Source of the DNA: Oscheius tipulae
Taxonomy: Eukaryota > Nematoda > Chromadorea > Rhabditida > Rhabditidae
Assembly (NCBI GenBank): GCA_037178975.1
Contig: JASJZH010000003.1
Span: 4,030,001 to 4,094,000 of the forward strand
Direction of reading: 5' to 3'
DNA length: 64,000 bases
The notes beneath the pieces are model-generated. The model did no database searches and had not been told where the DNA came from. It saw nothing but the letters and a program-made list of their open reading frames with translations. Both the position numbers and the translations under genes were made by a program. The stretch's first letter is position 1; each line of letters starts with the position of its first letter. Positions 36,090-47,521 of the stretch are shown here, in pieces.

Positions 36090-36938
36090 TTACTATTTTA
36101 TTCAGTTCATTCACGAATAGTCCCAAGAATCTGCCTAGGTTTCCTGTTTTCAGATTATCCGACTGTTGTTTTCATTTTTGTTGAATAATATCCCTTCTCA
36201 GATCCAGTTCATTATCGCCAAGAACGTGACAGAGGACCCGAGATTAATATGCCAACCGGCATATTGCTAATTGCGCAACTGAATGTCGGGAAGGCTTGAA
36301 TCTGCGGCAGTCGAGCGATGTATCTTTCAAGACGGTGGATACAACAGTTTGGATAAAGAGTTTGCTTGGGACGGCAATAAAACGTCAGTGTCTTTCCGAG
36401 CGTTCTCCAAATAAGTGAAAGCAATTTTTCGGGCACTTTCTCCCCACTCAAAGCATTTTCATGTCTTTTCCTCGATTTACAGGAAAAGGATCTTGTTATT
36501 GTCTCGAACCAAAAGCAGATGCTATCAATCTACCACTTTTTTAGCCTCAGGGTGAAGAGAGATCGGCACGCTTGATTATCGTTCATGACTGGACATTGCG
36601 CAGTGAAATCATTTAAATTGCCGGGCAAGCGCTTTCTGACTGTGCTTACGGTTGGATCTAGCAGGTTGCAGAGACTACGAGTCGGATAGTGTTCGAAATT
36701 ATGGAGGAACTTCAGCCACTTCCTGAACTCAGCATTGAATCTCGAAGAAAGAAGTATGACAATGTTAATTGCGGGGCTGACACGTTTCCTTATACGATTA
36801 TTGAGCGTTTGTATGTTTTCCTCGACCAGTTGCCACTACAGCCCTGATGTTTTTCCTTGGTGCCCAAGTGCGCGAACTGGACCGCCTTCCTTCCCACGGC
36901 AGGCAGGGCAGTTGCCGGCGGCAAGGCTGTTCATCCTT
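36090..36938. other. Intergenic, mL40 to metalloproteinase
   Basis: No supported coding sequence. It was searched for an exon with a cysteine-switch motif (PRCGxPD-like) belonging to the metalloproteinase downstream; none was seen. Confidence 0.45.
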
Positions 36939-37852
<914 letters not shown>

Positions 37853-37975
37853 TCTATACACGTCGTCCGCTCGTTGATCTCAATTCTCGGTGCTGTTGTG
37901 AATAAATACATTTACTGGGTTTCTGAGATATGTTTACAAGCATTATGCTTCAATATTATGGCTATTTAGATCTTG

Positions 37976-39394
37976 TCAGTCGAAGCTCCTTTGCCCGACC
38001 ATTCTGTGAACGTCTTGGATAATCGCCAGCGCAGCTTCAGTGGCCTCTTCTTCCTCTTTCGCTGCCTTTTTGTTCAAATAGTTGGTCAATTTGTACTTTA
38101 ACTTGTTGTTCTGGTGGTCCGACTTCCATCTGATGTCGTCGATCAAGGACTTGTACCGCCCGAGACTGTCCACTTGTGCAAAGGAGTTTCTGGAAGGACT
38201 CATCTTTCTAATTGTAAACCTACGTTTTGCTAGTCGTGGGAGTACCATTCACCTCCTCCGTCCAACTCTTTCCACCGACTGATCCCAATCGTGACCTCGA
38301 CGTATCGCTGACAGAACTCCGTGGAGTCATCGATTCTGATACAGTCGAGAGTTCTCCTAGATAATTCAAAAAGACTTGAGACGATTTCAAAGCAGAGAGG
38401 TAGCTCTGGAAAGACAACGTGAATAACATAGTGTCTCAAACCTTTTCCAATCGACTACAGAGTCTAGTACGCAATGAGCGGAAGCAGTCCTGAAGAGGAT
38501 AGCCGTTTGGTTGACAGATTCCAGTCTCGATTTCGAACCTTTCCGCCGAGGAAACGTCTATCGCAGAGGTAGCTTGTAGAGAAATGTATCTGTAGAAGAA
38601 TTCAGTTATTCTTTTATTAGGGGAATACCGATCATAGATGCCCATAGCATCCTCAACAGCTTGCTCAGCGCTTGATTTGAATTCATCCTCAAAGACATCA
38701 CATGCTAGAATAAACTGGAGATCTGTCCGGTCTTGTGACGATTGGATCAACTAGAGTTCCTTTGAGAAGAAAAAGTTGCAGTGCCTACCTCTAGCAATTC
38801 TTGAAGAAGAATATCCACGTGCACAACATCTGTTAGCGCTGGATTTTGAAGACACTCAGCCTCGTGTTTCTTGAACAGACAGTGATCTTTAAAAGCCGGA
38901 AAAGGACTGAAGCGTGTCATAGATTGTTCAAATACAGTGACTCACCCAGAATCCAGTTGAGAAAGAACATATCCCTCGCACTCTCTAAAAATGTCTCGAG
39001 AAGGTTGATGAAGTTTCTCTAAAAATTGGCCTGGTGCATTATCGCAGACAATACCTTTCACTTTCTTGGTCAACTGTTGAGGGAAATCTATCCGCTTTGG
39101 ACCGTTTTCATCTACGAAATTGTAAAAAATGGCCTCGGCATCCTTCGAAAGCACTGGAGACTATCTGGCCAGTATAGTGCCAACGTACCTTCACTGTCCT
39201 GTCCGTTGTTGTTGTCGACGCTACTGTAGAAACTCTGTAGATGCATCAAAAATTGGACTAGCTCGATACTGTCTAGGTTTTCCCCAATGTTCGTCAAACT
39301 CTGTGAACTCACCGAAAGAATCAAGAAAGTGAATGAAATAGGGCAAGATTTGTTGATTGTTTAGCAACTTATTTATACTGTATGCTAGTGGCAT
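37976..39394 (-). CDS. AKAP10: A-kinase anchoring protein 10 (D-AKAP2) with two RGS-like domains
   Basis: Several minus-strand exons. The first RGS-like domain opens NQQILPYFIHFLDSF and continues DSIELVQFLMHLQSFYSS. The second contains HVDILLQELLE, FILACDVFEDEFKSSAEQAV and, across an intron, YDRYISLQATSAIDV. ERFEIETGICQPNGYPLQD and a helix ending FLNYLGEL follow. These blocks match AKAP10 in order (ILYDKYFSLQAT, RLEIESNIC, KYLNDL). The C-terminus ends with an amphipathic helix, EEATEAALAIIQDVHRMVGQ, in the position of the PKA regulatory-subunit-binding helix. AKAP10 tethers PKA at mitochondria and Rab-positive endosomes. This model lacks the usual N-terminal region of about 100 residues, so either it is shortened or a 5' exon was missed. 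The start at 39394 follows a TTCAG acceptor. Confidence 0.8.
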
Positions 39395-39724
39395 TTCTAC
39401 TGAACAATTATTGAAAGAAGGCTTCTCATAACACACCTTGATATCAGCATAGCGAAGTATGTACAGACAGAAAAAGAAATGCGGGAAGAGAAATCGAAGA
39501 CGACGAGAAAAGGGACACCAAGCCAGTTACCCCCAGACGTAATGACCTCTTCGTTCGACGAAAAAGGGTACGCAGCTTATAAGTTGAAATTTTCAAACTG
39601 TCTTTGAAATCAGTGCAAAACAGAAACTTTCAATGAGGTTGTTTATATCGGGAAAATGACAACGTACTATGTATCGACTTCGTTCCAGAATGACGAGATA
39701 TTTTTTTACTTCAATTAGAATTTT

Positions 39725-40222
39725 CTACTGCTCCATTACATGCTCCGTCAAGCGGTTGCCAGCCTAAAATGACGAATCAAAACGAGATTAGCTAAAAACA
39801 AACTTGATTCAATCGTGCCATAAGTTTATCTCGTTCGGATAGCAGCGTTTTCTTGCGCTTCAACAGCATATGTTGAAGATTGTTGAGAGTTTCTTGTTCC
39901 TGAGACATAAATACCGTAGAAGTTCTAATATAAGCACCCCCTTACGTAAGAAATACGCAACTTCGCATTCGCGTTTTTCAGGGTCAAGACGACTTTTTCT
40001 GACTTCAGTTTTAGCAGAACATCGGAAAGACAAAAAAGTCGTCTTGATCCCGAAAAACGCGAATTCGTATTGCTTATTTCTTACGTAAGGGGCTTATACT
40101 AGAAGAAACATGTAAGTGAAACTAACGGTTTTCAAAGATTGTAGTTCTTCTTCGTATTGGGCTATCGGGTTCAAGGGTTTCTTCACTTGTGATGGAATCG
40201 CCGGGATATTTGTACCATCCAT
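39725..40222 (-). CDS. Small coiled-coil protein, about 84 aa
   Basis: Three exons, starting MDGTNIPAIPSQVKKPLNPI and ending AGNRLTEHVMEQ. The middle (QYEEELQSLK through LLKRKKTLLSERDKLMARLN) is a continuous charged heptad-type helix. The size and layout resemble small coiled-coil subunits such as SNAPC5 or prefoldin-like chaperone subunits, but no specific family motif is visible. The first intron (about 39900-40126) is filled largely by a foldback element at 39930-40097, the only long intron in this gene. AKAP10 follows 330 bp downstream on the same strand. Confidence 0.55.
39930..40097. mobile_element. Foldback (MITE-like) element 2
   Basis: 168 bp with long inverted arms. The left end ATAAGCACCCCCTTACGTAAG pairs with the right end CTTACGTAAGGGGCTTAT. 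Inside, GTCAAGACGAC pairs with GTCGTCTTGA and GCGTTTTTC with GAAAAACGC. No coding capacity. It sits inside the first intron of the coiled-coil gene. Confidence 0.85.
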
Positions 40223-40335
40223 TGTGTTCTGAAAAACAATGTGCTGTCAAAAAGAAACTTTTGAAAATCGAGTTTCACGAGCCAAATCTAGTTTTTAGCT
40301 GGATCTATTTTTTCTAATACTCTTTCAATCAACCT

Positions 40336-40350
40336 AAGGTATATATAGTA
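40336..40350. promoter_or_regulatory. TATA-like element between divergent genes
   Basis: GGTATATATAGTAGG lies in the 400-bp gap between the coiled-coil gene (minus) and TBP (plus). Which gene it serves is not clear. Confidence 0.3.
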
Positions 40351-40622
40351 GGTTTTTGTTGCAGTACTTTGGCATGGATGTAGCCAAAAAAATTCAAAAA
40401 TTCGTTACGGGACTCACGTACACGTATAACGTGTCTCCCAATAGATTGAACATTCAGCAAAGTTTTTTTTCTTCCGCCCAATTGGCGGCGAATTGTACTT
40501 TTTTGATATTTTTCTTCCCTTTTGTTGTTTTTTAAATTCCAGTTTGTCGTAATGTTTATGTAGTTTGTTCCTTGTAGATGTCCCATTCTCCGCTTATTCT
40601 CCCAAAGATGTTTTCAGATAAA

Positions 40623-41360
40623 ATGGACCCAATGTTAGACTATCCCAGCTACCAGCTGTTGACCGCACCAGCGATGCCCACCCTGCCTGGAGGGGAAATG
40701 TCAATGCCTATCCTCCAAAATATCGTATCCACTGTCAATCTCGGTGTTCCGCTTGAGTTGAAAAATCTCGCCATGCGAGCCAGGAATGCCGAGTACAATC
40801 CTAAACGCTTCGCTGCTGTCATAATGAGGATCAGAGAACCGCGAACAACGGCGCTTATTTTCTCTAGTGGAAAAATGGTTTGCACAGGAGCTAAGTCAGA
40901 AGATGCCAGCAGGTTGGTTTCTCGTATTCGTGGAGATCTACGTCAAACAACATCTTCAGGTTGGCTGCTAGAAAATACGCCAGAATTGTACAAAAACTTG
41001 GTTTCCCTGCCAAATTCATGGAATTCAAAGTAACATTTACAATTTGTAGTCCACTAATCCTCTTTTCAGGTGCAGAATATGGTGGGATCATGCGACGTAG
41101 GATTTCCCATTCAGCTCGAAGGACTCTGTATTACCCATCAGCAGTTCAGTACCTATGAGCCAGAGCTTTTTCCCGGCCTCATTTATCGAATGGTGAAGCC
41201 AAGAGTCGTCCTCCTTATTTTTGTATCGGGAAAGGTAACGCGTTCTAATGTTTGTTCTACTTAAAATTTTCAGATCGTCATCACTGGAGCCAAATACAAG
41301 AGGGACATCGACCAGGCATTCCGACAAATATTCCCCATTCTGAAGGGGTTCAAGAAGTGA
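40623..41360 (+). CDS. tbp-1: TATA-binding protein
   Basis: Four exons. A short N-terminus ([19 protein letters not shown]) precedes the two-repeat saddle core. Repeat 1 has [39 protein letters not shown] and [18 protein letters not shown]. Repeat 2 has [39 protein letters not shown] and [16 protein letters not shown]. The core is complete. TBP nucleates initiation for all three nuclear polymerases and pairs with TFIIA, two gamma-subunit genes of which are also in this window. The frame is open back to an ATG at 40578, but a TTTTCAG acceptor lies just before 40623, so the downstream ATG is preferred. The N-terminal domain is short and lacks poly-Gln. A poly(A) signal lies at 41532-41537. Confidence 0.97.
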
Positions 41361-42040
41361 TTTCGCCTCGCACGTTCTCCGCATTGCCCGACTACTAGCC
41401 TTTCATAATACACCTTCCCTCTGTACCCTAAATTTTTTCACTGTAATGTTGTTTAGTATTACCGCCTCTTGCGGACTCCTCTAGGTAATTCATTCTCTTC
41501 GGCTCGATTTACTCATTTTTTGTTTGCAGTCAATAAAATTGTTACTTTGATTCCTTCATATATTTTGGAGTCTGGGGAAGTCGAGTGTGTCAGTAGTACC
41601 GAGATTCAGTAAGACATTAGCGCGCATGGTTGACAAGCTCGATAAAGCATAAAAGAAGTACCAGCTTTATTGAAAAAGACGCTCACAGAATAACAATGAC
41701 CTGATTTTTTGAATTTGTAATATTCAGCGTTTTCTTGCGAACAACTTCACGGATCGGCTGACACATCTAATCAGCAGCGACATCCTGTTTGGCGATGACA
41801 CTTTCATCCTAAGTTTCTTTTGAGTCACGAACATCCCTGGGCATACTGTTCGCGAAGAGGCAAAACTACGCTTGTAAAAAGGGTGTCATATATCATCAAA
41901 TAGCAAAGAATTTACTGTTTCATGCCATAGAATGAATAAAAGACAAAGACAATCGAGGTTGGAGGTGAGTCACGTGAAATGATCTCAAGTAGCTGAAGGA
42001 TATACTGAACAATTGACAGAATTACTCGTATCTCTTTGGG
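41361..42040. other. Convergent intergenic region
   Basis: 3' flanks of TBP (plus) and the CPG4-like gene (minus). AATAAA at 41532-41537 serves TBP. Nothing else is supported. Confidence 0.5.
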
Positions 42041-43705
42041 TCACATATTGCTGAAAAATAAAACAACTAGAACGACAGTTCTAACTATTGAAACTGAGCT
42101 AGTCTGTGTCAACGGGGAAATGTTCTTTCTCATAGATTTTCTCGTAACCGATTCCACAGGAGCATCGGTAACTTCGACGAGAGCCGTTGTCTCCGGCGCC
42201 TCGGTAACAGCTGGAGTCTCAAGAGTGCTAGTCGTCAGTCGAGGCGATGTTCCGGTGAACTAAAAGAGATTGAAAGATGAGAAAGAAAGGGGAAGCCATA
42301 CCTGACATCCAGGCATCAGGGTGACTGTGGTGTCCTTCAGGACTCTGTATATAACCTGAAAACAGGTCCGATTGTAGTAGATTAAGTAAAGGATACCTGC
42401 CAAGCAGAAGAGCCACATTCGCGACGAATTGGAGAACGGACACATCCAGAAAAGTAGTTGAGTGCCCTTAAGATATGCTCTTTACAAAGCGTGACTACCT
42501 CAATCGACATTTTTATTTGATTCTGTTTACAAATTTTCCGTGAAAACGCTATACAAATAAGAGGGTCTGAGGGAATTTATCAACACAGCAGCGTCCATGT
42601 TCCCCGACTACTTGTGTATCTGCTACCATTACTGGTGATCGGCTGCAACAAACAGAAAAAGATTCAGGGCTGTGGAGCAGACAAGCCGAAGGTCATTGAA
42701 GTTAGACAAGTACGTCTGACGAAGAATGCACCGATGGTCGAAAGAAAATCAAGCATGATATTTCCGATTATTAACGCCCCAAAAAAGGACGGGCCGGAGA
42801 CTGTCTCAAAAGTAGAGGTTTCATTGAAAAGAGACACCTCAAAGAAAAAACCTTGATTTGCAGAAGAAATAAATAAAGAGTGTATTCTACGAGTTGTCAA
42901 CTTACCCGCAAAGTCTATCCGCCTTGGCCATCATCGCGATTCCTCCAGCTCCATTGGCATCCTCAATCTCTTGGAGTGTCACATCATGACATGTCTTTAT
43001 TTCTGTCCGTCGATCGAGTTCCATCAGACATTCTGCCGATTCCATGAAGGCTACAAAAGACCTCGATTATTCCCATTGCTCAATCGTCCCTTCAAAAGAA
43101 GTTTGCTCGGTCATACATGCGCGAGAGGCACATTATAGCCAGTCATTTATAAGCAGCGATGGGCGCCTGATTTACGACTGGGCATGGGAAACAAACCACT
43201 GCTTTGACTTACTATTATAGCCTTCGTTGCAGAGATAACCATACGAGCTGTCTATTAGAGTGATGGTCACGTGTCGACCACACTTTTGTCTGTAGTCCCC
43301 TACACAACTATTGAACTTGGCGATTAATCTGAATATTCTGATGATCATTGATAAAGTATTCAACATACTTGCAGAGTTCATTGAAGACTCGTCCACCCAT
43401 ATTGGGTAGGGAGAATGGACTGGCGAGATCAGATTCCTGTAAAAGATTCAGTTATTATGACAGAAGGACATACTTTTCCATTGAGTACCCGAGCATAGTC
43501 GGCCACTGGAGCCACACAGTCTTGGATCCGTTGACTAATCTGAGGTGGACAGTATTCGGATAAGACGACACCCGTCGCTAGCACTGAAATGACGCTTTTT
43601 TTTTCGGGGGACCAGCTCTTATTCGAAAGAGTCAAAACTGACGGGATCTGGTCTCTCACACGGAAGTGAATGTATGCACTTACCCAGCGCAAGTATTCTT
43701 CTCAT
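42041..43705 (-). CDS. Secreted Cys-rich protein (CPG4/DUF19-like) with GPI-type tail
   Basis: Seven or so exons, starting with a signal peptide MRRILALVLATGVVLS. The mature region has regularly spaced cysteines: EYCPPQISQRIQDCVAP, NELCKLIAKFNSCVGDY, QKCGRHVTITL, SYGYLCNEGY, AECLMELDRRTEIKTCHDVT, DRLCGALNYFSGCVRSPIRR, ECGSSAWQ and LMPGCQF. A Thr/Val-rich stretch and a short hydrophobic C-terminus (SIVRTVVLVVLFFSNM) without charged residues after it suggest GPI anchoring. The pattern resembles nematode chondroitin-proteoglycan-4/T20D4.11-type domains, though no single motif is decisive. It is likely a surface or eggshell protein. The 430-bp intron around 42471-42899 holds a plus-strand open frame, and the intron at about 43072-43212 carries an exact TGATTTACGAC. 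Confidence 0.6.
42614..42856 (+). CDS. Possible nested small secreted/lipidated peptide gene
   Basis: An open frame on the strand opposite the host gene, inside its longest intron. It encodes a hydrophobic leader (LLVYLLPLLVIGCNKQKK) followed by about 60 basic, Pro/Lys/Val-rich residues ending TSKKKP. AATAAATAAA follows at 42867-42876. There is no ATG in frame immediately upstream, so a first exon supplying the start would be needed. It may be chance. Confidence 0.25.
   Translation: MYLLPLLVIGCNKQKKIQGCGADKPKVIEVRQVRLTKNAPMVERKSSMIFPIINAPKKDGPETVSKVEVSLKRDTSKKKP
43168..43178 (+). promoter_or_regulatory. PBC-Hox composite site (third exact copy)
   Basis: Exact TGATTTACGAC inside an intron of the CPG4-like gene. 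Confidence 0.3.
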
Positions 43706-44379
43706 CTGATGCTCATCACCCTCCAAATTGTACGGGGCAGTCTGAAAAAAAGACTATTTTGAGGAAAAGCCAAGATAATAAGACGCCTCTAAACTAATTA
43801 GACTGGCCACCCCCCCACAGCCGTAAAATGAGACAAAAAAGAGGAAAAGAGTTGGGAGTGGTCAGAGCCCCTGGCCAGACCCATTTGGCTCTCGTTCCGA
43901 GCCGTCCCACCCTCTCTCAGAGACTTCTCTAATAGACGACAAGTGGACGCTGATATTGCGCCGAACCTGTCAAATGTTGGCACGGCCGTGGGAAGACCAC
44001 GCTTCTAGAGGAGAGCCGACACGGGCTCTATTCTGGGAGGTTCATACCACAAAAGATGAGACAAAAATGAACAGCGCGTGGCCAGCCTTATGCTCACTGT
44101 GACCATTGCTGACAGCTGGGTACACATCGACAGTCAGGGCTGGATTGACGCCGGATTACGAGACCTCATTGACGGCTCCTTTACCTGTCTCTTATATGTC
44201 TCAAAAGGAAAGGAATGCTGCTAAACAGAAAGAAGACTGTTAGAAATGTGGGATGAAGCCTGGAAATGGACTATTTACACTGGAACTGGATACATAGGAT
44301 CCAGGGCGGGGTAATCGCAAGGGGAGGGATAATTGAGCACAACAAGGAGACTCGATTTTACAAGTGTTTGTTGAAAGTC

Positions 44380-44775
44380 TTATATGATAAATAAAAACTG
44401 AATCAAGAAGGCGAATAACAAAAGTACTAGTGTGAAACTGGCGCTTTCGTTGCACTGATTCCTAGTACAACACTTGAGTTGAAGACTGACAGCATCGACT
44501 CCAGAGGGCAGCTGATGGTTGTACTGCTTTTGAAAGTCTCCCCTCCAAACTTTTGCAATCGCATGTGTTCCTTCTTTACCTTGACAGAGACTCTGCTCGT
44601 CGCATCCTCCAATTAGCCATTGTCCGTGTTTGGGGACTTGAACTGTCGACAGATAACAGATGTTCTCGGGGCAGTCGAGAGGAATAGAAGGTATTTGGTA
44701 GGTCTCGTTGTCGAATAAGTTTTCGCAATTGATTTGGGCGAGTATTGATGGGACGAACAGCAGGTAGACCAGCAT
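44380..44775 (-). CDS. Ly6/uPAR-like GPI-anchored protein, paralog 1
   Basis: A single open exon of 131 residues. A signal peptide (MLVYLLFVPSILAQ) is followed by a Cys-rich domain: CENLFDN, LDCPENICYL, GGCDEQSLCQG and the terminal LKCCTRNQCNE. The CC-x4-CN ending is the hallmark of three-finger Ly6/uPAR domains. A hydrophobic C-terminal tail (FTLVLLLFAFLIQFLFII) fits a GPI-attachment signal. Proteins of this type are cell-surface modulators, often of neurotransmitter receptors; the partner is unknown. A second member lies 0.7 kb upstream on the same strand. Confidence 0.65.
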   Translation of the reverse strand: MLVYLLFVPSILAQINCENLFDNETYQIPSIPLDCPENICYLSTVQVPKHGQWLIGGCDEQSLCQGKEGTHAIAKVWRGDFQKQYNHQLPSGVDAVSLQLKCCTRNQCNESASFTLVLLLFAFLIQFLFII

Positions 44776-45479
44776 GTTTTGGCGGAGAGAAAGTTCTTAT
44801 CAAAAGAGCGAACTGACTGATTCATTACGATGGGACAGGAAGAGGCAGTGAGACTATTCGAATGGACGTCTAGTGTCTGTCGTATTCTGAAGCATCTGGG
44901 AAGCTCTTATTAGTTAGAATGAGACTGATCGTAAAATATATTGCCGAAAAAGATTTGACTTCCGTATTCTGCTTTTTCATGGTCTTGACCGTCCGCATTT
45001 CGATTAGAAGTGACTAAACCTTTTGTCGAAAATAATTCTATAAAACGCAAAGCTCAATACCGATTGGAAACTGAAATATGTTTTTACTCTACTGATCTTC
45101 ATACTTTATGTCTCGATACTCTCCCTCACATGTCAAACATTCATCAGTCAAGCAGTTGCCAGTCTGAACATAGGTCCGATGGATTGTCTCCATCTCGTGC
45201 GTCTGGTGCGTCTCTACTATGGCCAGAATATCCAAATTGAACAAAGGGAACTGGTATATTGAGGATGTGATATAGAGAAACTCTGTGAAGGGATGGGTTA
45301 CACGAAGATTCAATCGATAGAAGACTTTCAAAGTTTGTCAAAAACATAGTCGTTCTTCCCGTCAATGTCAGTTTTGTATACTTGGACGGATGAACAATAA
45401 ACTTTTTGGGCTCGAATCTGTTACCTCATGCTTCCGGCAGTCGGAAGTGAAAGTGGTCTTTGAATAAAAAACAGCAGTT

Positions 45480-45929
45480 TCATTCGGTCTGAAGAAGATA
45501 ATTGGCAAAGTTAGTGTTGATGTTGGGCTCGTTACAGTAATCTTTGGAACAGCACATGACAGTCGATACGATGTCTGTCTTGACATCCGTAGGCAACAAA
45601 TTGAGCATGTCTTTTCCAACCAATTGTCCGAATTCCTCTCTGTCTAGCACTTTCGTCGTGTGTCTTCCATGGGAAGGACAGTAGGACGGCGAAGTGTCAC
45701 AACGACCAAGATACCAAACATCATTTCCAATCTTCACGTTGAGAGATGAACAGAGTCCGGTACAAGACACCTTTCGATTCCATTGCTTTACGTAGGAAGG
45801 AATAAACAGAAACTCGTTGCATTTCCTCGTTTCAATGATAGAAAATAGGAAAAACAAGGACAGAAAAAGCGGCAACAATCCTTGGAAATTTTGAAGGTAG
45901 ACAATGGATCCGCACTGTGCGCATGCCAT
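45480..45929 (-). CDS. Ly6/uPAR-like protein, paralog 2
   Basis: A single open exon of 149 residues. A hydrophobic signal or anchor (LLPLFLSLFFLFSI) precedes the Cys-rich domain: RKCNEFLF, KVSCTGLCSSLN, GRCDTSPSYCPSHG and MCCSKDYCNEPN. The cysteine order and the CC-x4-CN ending match the neighbour at 44380-44775, pointing to tandem duplication. Unlike that neighbour, no hydrophobic tail is visible after the domain (ends NFANYLLQTE), so it may be soluble or lack a final exon. The start may be internal to the proposed MACAQCG leader. Confidence 0.55.
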   Translation of the reverse strand: MACAQCGSIVYLQNFQGLLPLFLSLFFLFSIIETRKCNEFLFIPSYVKQWNRKVSCTGLCSSLNVKIGNDVWYLGRCDTSPSYCPSHGRHTTKVLDREEFGQLVGKDMLNLLPTDVKTDIVSTVMCCSKDYCNEPNINTNFANYLLQTE

Positions 45930-46029
45930 TTTCTCCCCTTATTTGATACTTGAGCTTATTCATCGAAACGTACAACAATAAAACAAAAACTGTGGCGGTG
46001 ACTCAGAAAGGTCTAAAGTGGAACAGTTG

Positions 46030-46049
46030 GAGAGAGAGAGAGAGAGAGA
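46030..46049. repeat. (AG)n microsatellite
   Basis: About ten AG units in a row. Confidence 0.9.
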
Positions 46050-47346
46050 AGGCAATGGGTTAGTCCCAGTCTCCTTCATATTGTGTTCAACGTCAGTCGC
46101 GCGGAAAAGAGAAGGAAACAACGAGGAGAGAATAAGGCTTTTAGTGGTTCAGCTGTGGCTATAGTTGGAACAAAAGAATATGAGTTGTAAGAAGAAAGGT
46201 CACCTGTTATGGAGAGACAAAAAGATATGTACAGAGTAGAAGAAGATCAAACTGTGACCACCTGCAGCGACAAAATAAGCAAGCAAGTTTAATGACTGAA
46301 AGGAGCCAGAGAGCGTGAAGATGGCTCTCGGAGATTACGGTAATTGGTCTCTGCATGGGGTCAATGAGGTAATGGCCGGTGTCGGCGGTCTCTACTCTCA
46401 GCTCATCAAGGTTGTACTGAAGGCCTTTCTCCCTCCACTTTGTGGTCATAGAGACGTCAGTTCGGGGGAGATGATTTGGCCGGTGACGGATTGGAGGGAA
46501 CAGATTAATTAGAACGCCTATACAAGTGGACTTGACTTATTGATGTGTGAGAGGTGAGTTAATTATGGGAACAAGAAAGGTCACTCTTCTTCTTTCATCC
46601 TAATTCGATATGACGTTTTGTAGACAACTTTTACGCCCGGAAAAGAGCCATTTTGGAGAAAGATCCGATCCCACCTCCAGAAACAAGGATAATGGTCGGT
46701 GTAATGGGCGATTATGAGTGTTTGTGTGCTCAACGAGGAGAGGGTCCAATTCCTCTTTTGGGGCTCTGTCTCTCTATGAAAGGACGGATTAATTGCAGCA
46801 GGAGGACCCAGATGCGCTTATAATCAATTTACGAGACGAAGAAGAACTGGCCAGTAGATAGTCGCTCTTGCTTATATTTGCAGCACCTCGACTCGTGAGC
46901 AGAAACTTTTTCACCCATCGGAGCAGTTCTGAGTGAGAAATCTGTCGAGACAGCAGGCTGAACCGAGAGAGCAGTTGTTTAGCAGCTGTTTTTGGATAGG
47001 GATCCAGCCATTCATTTACTGATGTAAAAGAAAGTTGAAGAATGGTCAGTCGGTGGACAACAGCTTGGATTTCTGGGCAGACGCAAGGTCTAATCAAGGC
47101 GTGTTTGCTAACAGGGATTACTTACAGCCACGTCTTGCACAGCCACTTAAAGGTCCACTTAGAATCTGAAAGAGAGGCCAGTGGGCTACATTTTCAACCA
47201 AGGAAAATGAAGAAAGCGTCGGTAGATCCTACAGTACTGACGAACCAAAAGTTTTTGCTATGCTAGAGCAGTATGTACTACAGGAAAACAATTAATGGCT
47301 GCACAATATCCACAAAGTACATGTTAGTTTCGGGAACTTACTCAAC

Positions 47347-47521
47347 AAGTTTGGCTAAAGCCCCGTTGGGACTCGTGACACGTAGATGACAATGCTGCAG
47401 TCAAACTACGGGAGCAACGTTCTCCCAGACGCATCTCCCAAACTGACTTGATTGGCTTGACTTGCAAAGAGTAATTAATGTCACAAAGTATGTGTGACAA
47501 ATTGGCAATTAGGGCTTCAGA
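47347..47521 (-). repeat. Dispersed repeat, copy B
   Basis: Closely matches copy C at 48653-48831. The core on the plus strand reads TTGCAAAGAGTAATTAATGT followed by CACAAAGTATGTGTGACAAA, then TTGGCAA; only about four substitutions separate B and C over roughly 65 bp. It contains an imperfect palindrome TGTCACA...TGTGTGACA. Confidence 0.85.

Noticed and set aside
45089-45331. Minus-strand frame with CLTDECLTCEG between the Ly6-like genes
   Set aside because: Too few cysteines for the Ly6 pattern and no signal peptide or clean splice sites. It could be a decayed paralog, but that is not supportable.
46207-46512. Overlapping open frames on both strands (for example DPMQRPITVISE)
   Set aside because: No family motif and no compatible flanking exons.
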